Shown in pieces: positions 39,006 to 46,264 of a stretch of DNA of 64,000 nucleotides (positions are counted from its first letter, which is position 1; every line of letters begins with the position of its first letter). The stretch spans positions 1 to 64,000 of the forward strand of contig CASQXY010000006.1 of NCBI GenBank assembly GCA_949432885.1. Direction: 5' to 3'. The DNA comes from an uncultured bacterium (GTDB lineage: Bacteria > Bacillota > Clostridia > Christensenellales > CAG-917). Position numbers and translations under genes: made by a program. The notes beneath the pieces are model-generated. The model had not been told where the DNA came from and searched no databases. It was given only the letters and a program-made list of their open reading frames with translations.

Positions 39006-40166
39006 TTAAAGCAAGTATGAAAATGCCAGCGCAAGTATGAAAGCGATTATGCTTTGCGTGAGCTTTCTCAAAGCGACCGCAGAAAAGCGCATACGGCATT
39101 TGGACAGAAATGTATAATTCTGCAACATTACGGAAAGACCGCCGAAGGATATGATAGCGGCGCACAGCGCGATTCCTATGTTCCTAAGCTCGCATTCTGC
39201 GCATACAATCGAGCCTCTTGTCATTTCGATAAGCCCGTACAGCAGCGCGGTAAGGACGTCGGCGGTCTGAGAGCCGAACGCGGTTGTCAGCAGCTTTTCC
39301 GCGCCCAGCAGTGCGGCGGTATCCGCAAGCATGCCGCACAGCACAATGTATCCGCCTACGAACAGCATATTTATCGTGGAATTTGCGATTGTGCGCGACA
39401 TAATCGAATCGTGGTCTTCGCGCGACATAATTTGAGAGCGTATATCGCAAGCGTACCTGCCGCCGCTTGACGTCATAATTTCCGCGGCGGATTCATGCGA
39501 TTGAGTGTACTTTGCGCCTTGCGAACTGCAGTTTTCAGGCGGCATAATCTGCGCTGCTTCGGCTTTTCTTGTACGTAATCTTTTTTTATGTTTGGGCAGG
39601 AGTTCGCCTTCGCGCCTGCGTATTCTGAAAATCAATCCGTTGATAAGCGCCGCCGTATAGTGAGCGGCAAGAATGACCGCGCCGATTCCTACGTCTCCGA
39701 ATATCGCGCTTCCGACGGTTCCAAGCATAAAAACGGGACCCGATGTGGATGCAAACGCTGAGATTGCCTTAGCCTCTCTTTCTGTGATTTTGCCCGCCTC
39801 GTACAGCTCCGCCGTCATGCTCGCGCCGACGGGGTATCCGGAAAGCATGCTCAGAAGCAGAACGTAGGCGCTCTCCTTTGGCGCGTTGTACAGGAGTTTG
39901 ACTGGCTTTTGAAAAATGCCCGAGACTGTTTTTGCCGCTCCTATATACGTAAGAAGAAGAGAGAAGAAGTAGAAAGGAAACAGAGAGGGCAGAACGCTCG
40001 TGGCAAACAGCGCAAGACCTCTGCGCGCCGAATCCAGGTAATAATCGGGGCGCGCAAGCATCATAATCATGAAAGCGATTATGCCGATACATGCGAAGAT
40101 CTTTCCTTTTGAGACCGAGTTGAAATTTTTTTCGTAGTTTCGTCCCGCCCGCGAAAATCCGTTCAT
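39006..40166 (-). CDS. ylbJ: YlbJ/SpoVV-like sporulation membrane protein
   Basis: YlbJ (SpoVV) is needed in B. subtilis for moving dipicolinic acid across the outer forespore membrane. The 386-residue protein has many membrane helices and the nucleoside-recognition/GATE features SVLPSLFPFYFFSLLLTYIG, MLSGYPVGASMTAELYEAG and ASTSGPVFMLGTVG. A long hydrophilic loop (about 195-250) interrupts the helices. ATG 40166 has only a weak ribosome site; an in-frame TTG 18 bases upstream is possible. The neighbour tmcAL (ylbM) is also a neighbour in the Bacillus ylb cluster. It suggests a spore-forming ancestor or lifestyle. Confidence 0.83.
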   Translation of the reverse strand: MNGFSRAGRNYEKNFNSVSKGKIFACIGIIAFMIMMLARPDYYLDSARRGLALFATSVLPSLFPFYFFSLLLTYIGAAKTVSGIFQKPVKLLYNAPKESAYVLLLSMLSGYPVGASMTAELYEAGKITEREAKAISAFASTSGPVFMLGTVGSAIFGDVGIGAVILAAHYTAALINGLIFRIRRREGELLPKHKKRLRTRKAEAAQIMPPENCSSQGAKYTQSHESAAEIMTSSGGRYACDIRSQIMSREDHDSIMSRTIANSTINMLFVGGYIVLCGMLADTAALLGAEKLLTTAFGSQTADVLTALLYGLIEMTRGSIVCAECELRNIGIALCAAIISFGGLSVMLQNYTFLSKCRMRFSAVALRKLTQSIIAFILALAFSYLL

Positions 40167-40253
40167 ACAAGAGAATATGCCCAAGACTTGCGAATATTCC
40201 GCTTGTTTGTGGAAAACATGATTCTATGTCGCTTTCCGAAAATAAACCGCAAA

Positions 40254-40289
40254 TAAAAAAACTCCGCAAAATTTCGGAACGCAGAGTTT
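40254..40289 (-). terminator. Terminator of tmcAL
   Basis: On the minus strand AAACTCTGC pairs with GCGGAGTTT (one G-U pair) and is followed by a T run. Confidence 0.7.
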
Positions 40290-40345
40290 AAATAGTAATT
40301 TGTGAATATAAAATGCCGATTTTGTAAAATTGTCTTTTTTATATT

Positions 40346-41458
40346 TCAATCGGCGGATTTTGAGAGCCGACATAATTTCTGAATTTTTGCCGCCTTTTCG
40401 TCCAACTCCACAAGAGGGCGCACGGGACTGTCCTGCGGGCAGTCGGAGTGCTTGAAATAAAAGTAGCCTCCGCTTGCCGCCAACATAGGGAGCAGAAGTT
40501 TTTTCTTGGACGGTCTTATCGCAAGCAGAGTGCAATAGGGCTTTTCCGATTTTGCGAGGGCGGCGAGGTTCTTGTTCAGTCCGAGCGTAGCGCACGCGGC
40601 TATACGCTTTATTGTGGAACGGGTGTATCTTTTGCTTGTAAGCTCCAAAAATCCGCTCATATCGTTGAATTCCGCTTTGGAGATTCGGTTTTCCATTCCC
40701 TCGCTGACGTTATATATTTCCCCGAGCTGAGCTGGGGTCATCGCTTTCATGGCATATGCGGATATAGCGCCGTACTTATCCGTGCTTATCGGATTTTCGA
40801 TTTCTACGAATTTAGGAACAAATCCGGATATGTCTTCCCCGTATCTCAGCAACTCGCGTATCGAGGTGGACGAGAGGTATTTTTTGCCGTCGTCGGGTTT
40901 TCTGACTACCGAATGGAAGTTTATCCTGCCCGCATAGGCTCTTGCGGCTTTCATGTATTCGACGGCGAGGATATTGTTTGGTGATTTGAGCATATTCGCA
41001 ACGTCAGGCGCGACGGCGCCAATCGCCATAGTTCTCGATTTTGCGACCGAGTATCCCTGACCGAGATAGCCTTTGAGCAGGTCGGACACATCGCGGCTTT
41101 CGCTTCTCATAAATTCCGCCGCCATATTCAAGTCTTTAAGCTCATCCGCCTCCGTGCCGAAAGAAAGGGTAAATTCGTCAAACATAGAGAGGGTTTTTAT
41201 AGCGCCCTCGGCAAAACCCTGCGCGTGGGACAAAGTGTAGACGGTCGGAAGTTCCAGCACAATATCTGCGCCCGCCTGTATCGCCCATTGCGCGCGTGTA
41301 GTTCTGTCACATATGCAAAGGTCGCCGCGCTGAGTGAAAGAGCCGCTCATAACCACGGCGAGCACGTCCGCCTGCGTCTCGCGTTTTGCAAGGCGCAGCT
41401 GTTTCAGATGTCCGTTATGGAAGGGATTGTATTCAGCTATGATTGCCGTAATTTTCAA
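40346..41458 (-). CDS. tmcAL: tRNA(Met) cytidine acetate ligase (YlbM)
   Basis: TmcAL activates acetate with ATP and makes N4-acetylcytidine at the wobble base of elongator tRNA-Met. The 370-residue protein starts ITAIIAEYNPFHNGHLKQL, the nucleotidyltransferase HxGH motif, and continues VVMSGSFTQRGD and RTTRAQWAIQAGADIVLELP, all family hallmarks. The start is TTG at 41458, supported by GAGGA six bases upstream; no ATG fits the conserved N terminus. It is divergent from pta, which is notable because both consume or produce acetate-derived groups. Confidence 0.92.
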   Translation of the reverse strand: MKITAIIAEYNPFHNGHLKQLRLAKRETQADVLAVVMSGSFTQRGDLCICDRTTRAQWAIQAGADIVLELPTVYTLSHAQGFAEGAIKTLSMFDEFTLSFGTEADELKDLNMAAEFMRSESRDVSDLLKGYLGQGYSVAKSRTMAIGAVAPDVANMLKSPNNILAVEYMKAARAYAGRINFHSVVRKPDDGKKYLSSTSIRELLRYGEDISGFVPKFVEIENPISTDKYGAISAYAMKAMTPAQLGEIYNVSEGMENRISKAEFNDMSGFLELTSKRYTRSTIKRIAACATLGLNKNLAALAKSEKPYCTLLAIRPSKKKLLLPMLAASGGYFYFKHSDCPQDSPVRPLVELDEKAAKIQKLCRLSKSAD

Positions 41459-41475
41459 ATGAAGTCCTCTTTTTG

Positions 41476-41504
41476 TTGATTTTTGTGTGCAAAGTATTTA
41501 TAAT
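41476..41504 (+). promoter_or_regulatory. Promoter of pta-ackA
   Basis: TTGATT (41476-41481), 17 bases, TATAAT (41499-41504). Expected start near 41511. Confidence 0.6.
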
Positions 41505-41530
41505 TATATACAAATTTTATGTAATTGCAA
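41503..41530 (-). promoter_or_regulatory. Promoter of tmcAL
   Basis: On the minus strand TTGCAA (41530-41525), 16 bases, TATAAT (41508-41503). Its -10 overlaps the pta -10 and its -35 lies inside the cre-like palindrome. Confidence 0.55.
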
Positions 41531-41541
41531 ACGCTTGCAAT
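41524..41541. promoter_or_regulatory. cre-like LacI-family operator between tmcAL and pta
   Basis: ATTGCAAACGCTTGCAAT is a near-perfect palindrome with the central CG of CcpA cre boxes (WTGNAANCGNWNNCW). It lies about 14 bases downstream of the expected pta start, a position that would block transcription, and covers the tmcAL -35. Confidence 0.65.
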
Positions 41542-41556
41542 GAAATAGGAGATTAT

Positions 41557-42558
41557 ATGACGCAATTTGTTGAAGAATTGATGGCGAGAGCGGCAAAGCT
41601 CGGTAAGACTATAGCGCTTGCCGAGGGCTTCGATATCCGTGCGGCGAAGGCGGCGGAGATTTTGACGAAGAAGGGCGTATGCAAAGTCGTTCTGATAGGA
41701 AACGAGAGCGAGGCTAAGGCGCAGTTCCCCGAGGTGGATTTTTCGGGAGTGGTGTTTGACGACCCCAAGACGAGCGCAAAAGCGGAGGCGTATGCGGATA
41801 CGCTGTACGAGCTTCGCAAGGCGAAGGGTATGACGCGCGAGCAGGCTCTTGCGACTGTTACAGGCAACAATATGTTTTACGCGTGCGTAGCGCTCAAACG
41901 CGGCGACGTGGACGGAGTCGTGGGCGGCGCGGTGTTCAGCTCTGCGGACGTATCGCGCGCGGCGTTTCAGGTGATAAAGGCGGCTCCCGGCATAAGCTCG
42001 GTTTCCAGCTGCTTCGTTATGGTTCCTCCCGAGGAATTTGCGTACAAGAAATATCCAGCATATATTTTCTCCGACTGCGCGGTTATTCCGTATCCCACGG
42101 ATTCACAGCTCAAAGATATCGTAGTAGCCGCCGCGGACAGCGCAAAGAAAATCTGCCATATGGAGCCTAAGGTTGCGATGCTGTCGTTCTCCACTAAGGG
42201 AAGCGCCAAGCATGAGTCCGTCGAAAAGGTTCAGTCCGCATACGCTATGATAAAGACGGAGCACCAAGAAATCCTTGTGGACGGAGAGCTTCAACTCGAC
42301 GCGTCGATAGTAGATTCCGTAGCCAATCAAAAGGCGGCGGGAAGCCCCGTTGCGGGACAGGCGAACGTACTGGTGTTCCCCAATCTCGACGCGGGCAATA
42401 TTGGGTATAAGATAGCTCAGCGCTTCGGCGGATGCATGGCGATAGGACCTATCATGCAAGGGCTGGCATTGCCCGTCAACGACCTCAGCCGCGGTTGCGT
42501 GGCGGAAGATATAGCGGCGGTTGCCGCAATAACGGCGTTGCAGTCTGTAAAAGGATAA
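41557..42558 (+). CDS. pta: Phosphate acetyltransferase
   Basis: Pta converts acetyl-CoA and phosphate to acetyl phosphate. The 333-residue single-domain form is usual for Firmicutes. Family blocks include KTIALAEGFDIRAAKAAEIL, DVDGVVGGAVFSSADVSRAA, MLSFSTKGSAKHESV and VFPNLDAGNIGYKIAQR. ATG 41557 follows AATAGGAGA; the open frame upstream covers the promoter and is not coding. It is 15 bases ahead of ackA, forming the acetate/ATP fermentation module. Confidence 0.95.
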   Translation: MTQFVEELMARAAKLGKTIALAEGFDIRAAKAAEILTKKGVCKVVLIGNESEAKAQFPEVDFSGVVFDDPKTSAKAEAYADTLYELRKAKGMTREQALATVTGNNMFYACVALKRGDVDGVVGGAVFSSADVSRAAFQVIKAAPGISSVSSCFVMVPPEEFAYKKYPAYIFSDCAVIPYPTDSQLKDIVVAAADSAKKICHMEPKVAMLSFSTKGSAKHESVEKVQSAYAMIKTEHQEILVDGELQLDASIVDSVANQKAAGSPVAGQANVLVFPNLDAGNIGYKIAQRFGGCMAIGPIMQGLALPVNDLSRGCVAEDIAAVAAITALQSVKG

Positions 42559-42573
42559 TCGGAGGTAAGTATC

Positions 42574-43767
42574 ATGAAAATATTGGTTATAAACGCGGGC
42601 AGTTCATCTCTCAAATATCAGCTTATAGATATGGAGAGGGAAGAAGCTGTGCTAAAAGGTCTCTGCGAGCGCATTACGTTTGAGGGCGGAGAACTGACGC
42701 AGAAGACCGCCGACGGCAGAAAGCTGAATATCAAAAAGGATATGAAGGACCATAAGGAAGCCATAGAACTTGTGCTTAAAGCTATGGTGGACAAGGATTA
42801 CGGTGCGATTTCGTCCACCGACGAGATATCTGCCGTCGGACACCGCGTGCTTCACAGCGCGGAGGATTTCAAGGAATCCGTGCTTATAGACGACGAGGTT
42901 ATACGCATATGCGAGAAAAACGTGGAGCTCGGTCCGCTTCATATGCCCGGCAATATCGCTTGCATAAAGAGCTGCCGCGAGGTCATGCCTAACGTGCCTA
43001 TGGTGGCGGTTTTCGACACGACGTTCCACAGCACTATGCCGCCCAAGGCATATATGTACGGCATTCCGTATTCCGTATACGACGAGTATAAGGTGAGAAG
43101 ATACGGCTTCCACGGCACGTCGCATAAATTCGTAAGCGAGGAAACGATAAAACTTCTCGGTTTGAAGAACAGCAGGATTATCGTCTGTCATCTCGGCAAC
43201 GGCTCTTCCATATCTGCCGTCAAGGACGGAAAATGCGTAGATACGTCGATGGGCTTTACGCCTTTGGAGGGCTTGGTCATGGGAACGCGCAGCGGCGATA
43301 TAGACCCTGCGGCGGTGGATTATATCCGCGGCAAGCTAGGAATGAGCGCGGAGGATACCGTCCGGTATCTCAACAAGAAGTGCGGTATGATGGGCGTGAG
43401 CGAGCTTAGCTCCGACATGCGCGATTTGGAAGCGGCTATCAACGAGGGCAACGAAAAGGCGAAGCTGGCGGTCGAGGTGGCGGCTTATCGCATAAAGAAG
43501 TACATCGGCTCGTACGCCGCGGTGCTTAACGGTGTGGACGCGATAGTGTTTACGGGCGGCATCGGCGAGCACAGTTCTTATATGCGTAAGCTGGTTATGA
43601 GCGATATGGAATATCTCGGCGTGGATTTCGATTTCGAGTCTAACGAGGACAACGGCGACGGAGTGAAGGAACTTTCAAAGCCCGAGAGCAGAGTGAAAGT
43701 GTTCATCCTGCCTACAAACGAGGAGCTTTCTATCGCAAGAGAGACAAAAACTATCGCTCTTCGTTAG
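42574..43767 (+). CDS. ackA: Acetate kinase
   Basis: AckA transfers phosphate from acetyl phosphate to ADP, giving acetate and ATP. The 397-residue ASKHA-fold enzyme shows NAGSSSLKYQL at residue 5, VAVFDTTFHSTMPPKAYMYGIP, RRYGFHGTSHKFV and the nucleotide-binding VFTGGIGEHSSYMRK. CGGAGGTAAG precedes ATG 42574. It is co-transcribed with pta. Confidence 0.96.
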   Translation: MKILVINAGSSSLKYQLIDMEREEAVLKGLCERITFEGGELTQKTADGRKLNIKKDMKDHKEAIELVLKAMVDKDYGAISSTDEISAVGHRVLHSAEDFKESVLIDDEVIRICEKNVELGPLHMPGNIACIKSCREVMPNVPMVAVFDTTFHSTMPPKAYMYGIPYSVYDEYKVRRYGFHGTSHKFVSEETIKLLGLKNSRIIVCHLGNGSSISAVKDGKCVDTSMGFTPLEGLVMGTRSGDIDPAAVDYIRGKLGMSAEDTVRYLNKKCGMMGVSELSSDMRDLEAAINEGNEKAKLAVEVAAYRIKKYIGSYAAVLNGVDAIVFTGGIGEHSSYMRKLVMSDMEYLGVDFDFESNEDNGDGVKELSKPESRVKVFILPTNEELSIARETKTIALR

Positions 43768-43836
43768 GGATTTGTTCGCCTGCGCGAATCATCGGCGCGG
43801 ATAAAAATATAAAAAAACACAACTTGCAAAAAGCGT

Positions 43837-43865
43837 TTGACAAGCCGCGGTTTATTTTATATACT
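43837..43865 (+). promoter_or_regulatory. Promoter of rpmF
   Basis: TTGACA (43837-43842), 17 bases, TATACT (43860-43865). Confidence 0.85.
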
Positions 43866-43914
43866 TAATAGGCTGTTTGATGCACATAATCTGTAATATC
43901 GGAGGAATAAATAT

Positions 43915-44100
43915 ATGGCAGTACCGAAAAATAAAATTTCCAAATCCAAAGGAAGGTCGCGTTTTGCAAACTGGAAGCTCACGACGCCGGGTCTTTCGGC
44001 TTGTCCGCAATGCCACGAGCTGAAAAAGAGCCATCAGGTTTGCCCCAAGTGCGGCTACTATGACGGAGAGCTGATTGTAGAAAAAAAGAACGAAAACTAA
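43915..44100 (+). CDS. rpmF: Large ribosomal subunit protein bL32
   Basis: L32 is a small ribosomal protein of the large subunit. The 61 residues start MAVPKNKISKSKGRSRFANW and hold a four-cysteine zinc site (CPQC...CPKC), the zinc-binding C+ form. TCGGAGG lies before ATG 43915. In many Firmicutes a DUF177 (yceD) gene precedes rpmF; here none is present between ackA and rpmF. plsX follows, as is common. Confidence 0.96.
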   Translation: MAVPKNKISKSKGRSRFANWKLTTPGLSACPQCHELKKSHQVCPKCGYYDGELIVEKKNEN

Positions 44101-44106
44101 AAACAG

Positions 44107-44138
44107 AAAAGAGTGTAATAACCGCACTCTTTTTTTAT
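44107..44138 (+). terminator. Terminator of rpmF
   Basis: AAGAGTG/CACTCTT stem followed by a T run, right after the rpmF stop. Confidence 0.75.
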
Positions 44139-44139
44139 A

Positions 44140-44169
44140 TTGCGGCGAATTTTTGAATTGTGATAAAAT
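44140..44169 (+). promoter_or_regulatory. Probable promoter of plsX
   Basis: TTGCGG (44140-44145), 18 bases, TAAAAT (44164-44169), TGA extended -10. Confidence 0.55.
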
Positions 44170-44254
44170 ATCTGCGTATCGGAAAATACCTTTTAGTTTC
44201 CTTCCCTTGGAGAATCGATATGGCTTCGAGTCCGCGGATGTTTCGGAGGTTAAA

Positions 44255-45292
44255 ATGAAAATAGTCATTGACGCTATGGGCGGCGACAACGCTCCGCTTG
44301 AAATCGTGCACGGCGCGCTGGACGCTCTTGTCGTTGATAAAGACGTAAAAATAATCCTTGTGGGCGATGATGACAAGATAAATCCCATTCTTGAGCAACG
44401 TAATTACGACGCGAGCCGCGTGGAGATAGTCGACGCAAAAGAGGAAATCTCCAACGAAGAAAGCCCCACAACGGCAATAAAAACCAAGCGCGAAAGCTCG
44501 CTTGTGAAGTCGTTTGAGAAGCTCAAATCCGACGAAGATGCCGGCGGTTTTGTGTCCGCGGGCTCTACGGGAGCGGTGCTTGTCGGCGCGTTTATGAAGG
44601 TCGGCAGAATCAAGGGCGTATCGCGCCCCGCGCTTGCGCCTGTGCTTCCAACTCTCGACGGCAACGGAGTAGTGCTCTGCGACTGCGGCGCGAACGTGGA
44701 TTGCAAGCCTATAAATCTTCTTCACTTCGCGGTTATGGCGTCCTCTTACGCTCAGTCTATGCTTGGGGCGGAAAGGCCTAGGGTTGGACTGCTGAACAAC
44801 GGAGCTGAAGCACACAAGGGCAATGAGCTGAGCAAGCAGGCATACGAGCTGCTGTCAAACAGCGATGATATAAATTTTGTGGGCAACTGTGAGGCAAGAG
44901 ACATGCTTACGGGCGACTTCGACGTAGTCGTGACGGACGGCTTTGCGGGAAATATTGCGCTCAAAACTGCGGAGGGAACCGCAAATCTTCTGTTAAAACT
45001 GATAAAGCGCGGCGTATACGCAGGCGGATTGAAGCCTAAGCTCGGCGCGGCTATGCTCAAACCCGTTTTCAAGGACGTCAAGGCGAAGTTGGATTTCAAC
45101 GCGCAGGGAGGCGCATGCTTCCTCGGCGTGAACAAGGTTATAGTCAAGGCGCACGGCGCGTCCGCGCGCGGCGCAATCACCGCAAGCATTTTGCAGGCGC
45201 GCGACCTTGCGAAGAAGAATATCTGCGAGAGAATACGCGATGGCGTTATGCGCGCAAACAGCATGACGTCTGCCGAAGCGGATGAGAAGTAA
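44255..45292 (+). CDS. plsX: Phosphate acyltransferase PlsX
   Basis: PlsX makes acyl phosphate from acyl-ACP for PlsY-dependent phospholipid synthesis, at the membrane surface. The 345-residue protein has the family start MKIVIDAMGGDNAPLEIVHG, FVSAGSTGAVLVGAF, LLNNGAEAHKGNEL and VVTDGFAGNIALKTAEG. ATG 44255 follows CGGAGGT. The usual fabD-fabG-acpP genes between plsX and rnc are absent here; rnc follows 50 bases later. Confidence 0.95.
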   Translation: MKIVIDAMGGDNAPLEIVHGALDALVVDKDVKIILVGDDDKINPILEQRNYDASRVEIVDAKEEISNEESPTTAIKTKRESSLVKSFEKLKSDEDAGGFVSAGSTGAVLVGAFMKVGRIKGVSRPALAPVLPTLDGNGVVLCDCGANVDCKPINLLHFAVMASSYAQSMLGAERPRVGLLNNGAEAHKGNELSKQAYELLSNSDDINFVGNCEARDMLTGDFDVVVTDGFAGNIALKTAEGTANLLLKLIKRGVYAGGLKPKLGAAMLKPVFKDVKAKLDFNAQGGACFLGVNKVIVKAHGASARGAITASILQARDLAKKNICERIRDGVMRANSMTSAEADEK

Positions 45293-45342
45293 AGATTGGC
45301 ACAGATTATAAATTGTTATCCGCATAGCGGAGCGAATGTTTT

Positions 45343-46026
45343 ATGGATAGCAGAAGAATCGCCGAAATAGAAAATAAAATCGGTTACACGTTTTCAAACA
45401 AAGCATTGCTGGAACGCGCGTTTACGCATAGCTCCGCAAGCAAAGACGCACTGAAAAACTATGAGTCGCTTGAATTTTTGGGCGACAGTATTTTGGATTT
45501 TATAGCCGCAAAAATTCTGATGACGGAGAACCCCGACGCGCACGAAGGCGCGCTTACGCAAAGACGGTCGGAAATCGTATCGCAGGAGCCTCTTGAAAAA
45601 GCGGTGGAAAAGCTGGATATAGCCAAGTATATCATCGTAGGCAAGGGCGAAAAGGTGTCTCAGATAATCAATCATACGAAGGTGGCTTCCAATCTTTTCG
45701 AGGCGATTGTCGGCGGCATATATATGGATAGCGGAAGCGTGGAGAGCGCGGAAAAGTTTATTTTACACGCGCTGAAAGAGCATTTCGACGGAAGCGCCAG
45801 ACATTCGGAGGAGCGAGATTATAAAACGGAGCTTAACGAATTTGCGACGCGTCACAAGCTGTACGTGCAATACGTAACCGTTGAGGAGAGCGGCTGCGCC
45901 CATAATCCTACGTTTGTCGTGGACGTGAAAATAGACGGCGTCGTTGCGGGAAGAGGCAAGGGCAAAAGCAAAAAGAGCGCCCAGCAGTGCGCCGCAGGGG
46001 TCGCGCTTGAACATATTAATCTTTAA
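45343..46026 (+). CDS. rnc: Ribonuclease III
   Basis: RNase III cuts double-stranded RNA, including rRNA precursors and the SRP RNA precursor in Bacillus. The 227 residues have the catalytic signature NYESLEFLGDSILDF near 40, a second metal cluster near NLFEAIVGGIYMDSG, and the C-terminal dsRNA-binding domain (about 155-225, YKTELNEFATRH... KSKKSAQQCAAGVAL). ATG 45343 is a clear family start, though its ribosome site is weak (GGAGCGAATG further upstream). Confidence 0.95.
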   Translation: MDSRRIAEIENKIGYTFSNKALLERAFTHSSASKDALKNYESLEFLGDSILDFIAAKILMTENPDAHEGALTQRRSEIVSQEPLEKAVEKLDIAKYIIVGKGEKVSQIINHTKVASNLFEAIVGGIYMDSGSVESAEKFILHALKEHFDGSARHSEERDYKTELNEFATRHKLYVQYVTVEESGCAHNPTFVVDVKIDGVVAGRGKGKSKKSAQQCAAGVALEHINL

Positions 46027-46065
46027 TTTACGCTAGATTTTGAATTTTATTGTGATATATTCATA

Positions 46066-46187
46066 GTTTCACAAGCTATGTTTCACGTTAAATTGTGAAA
46101 ATTAAGCATTCTAAACGCCTTAAATTTGTATTGTACGTTTACTGCATTTAATTATATGCGATATTCTGTGAAACATTTGTGAAACAT
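46066..46187. promoter_or_regulatory. GTTTCAC/GTGAAAC repeat cluster upstream of smc
   Basis: Five copies occur in 122 bases. GTTTCAC is at 46066-46072 and ATGTTTCAC at 46078-46086. GTGAAA is at 46095-46100. GTGAAACAT occurs at 46168-46176 and 46179-46187, 11 bases apart. The two halves are inverted relative to each other. The cluster lies in the rnc-smc gap just upstream of the likely smc promoter. Confidence 0.5.
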
Positions 46188-46199
46188 ATTCGGTTATTG

Positions 46200-46228
46200 T
46201 TGCTAACTGCTCCGAATTATGTTAAAAT
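46200..46228 (+). promoter_or_regulatory. Probable promoter of smc
   Basis: TTGCTA (46200-46205), 17 bases, TAAAAT (46223-46228). Confidence 0.5.
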
Positions 46229-46264
46229 TTCCCTATATATTACAAAAGGAATAAGGTATATATT

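Noticed and set aside
43852..44388. Antisense open frame over rpmF and the plsX start
   Set aside because: Low-complexity translation, and it crosses two strong plus-strand promoters and rpmF.
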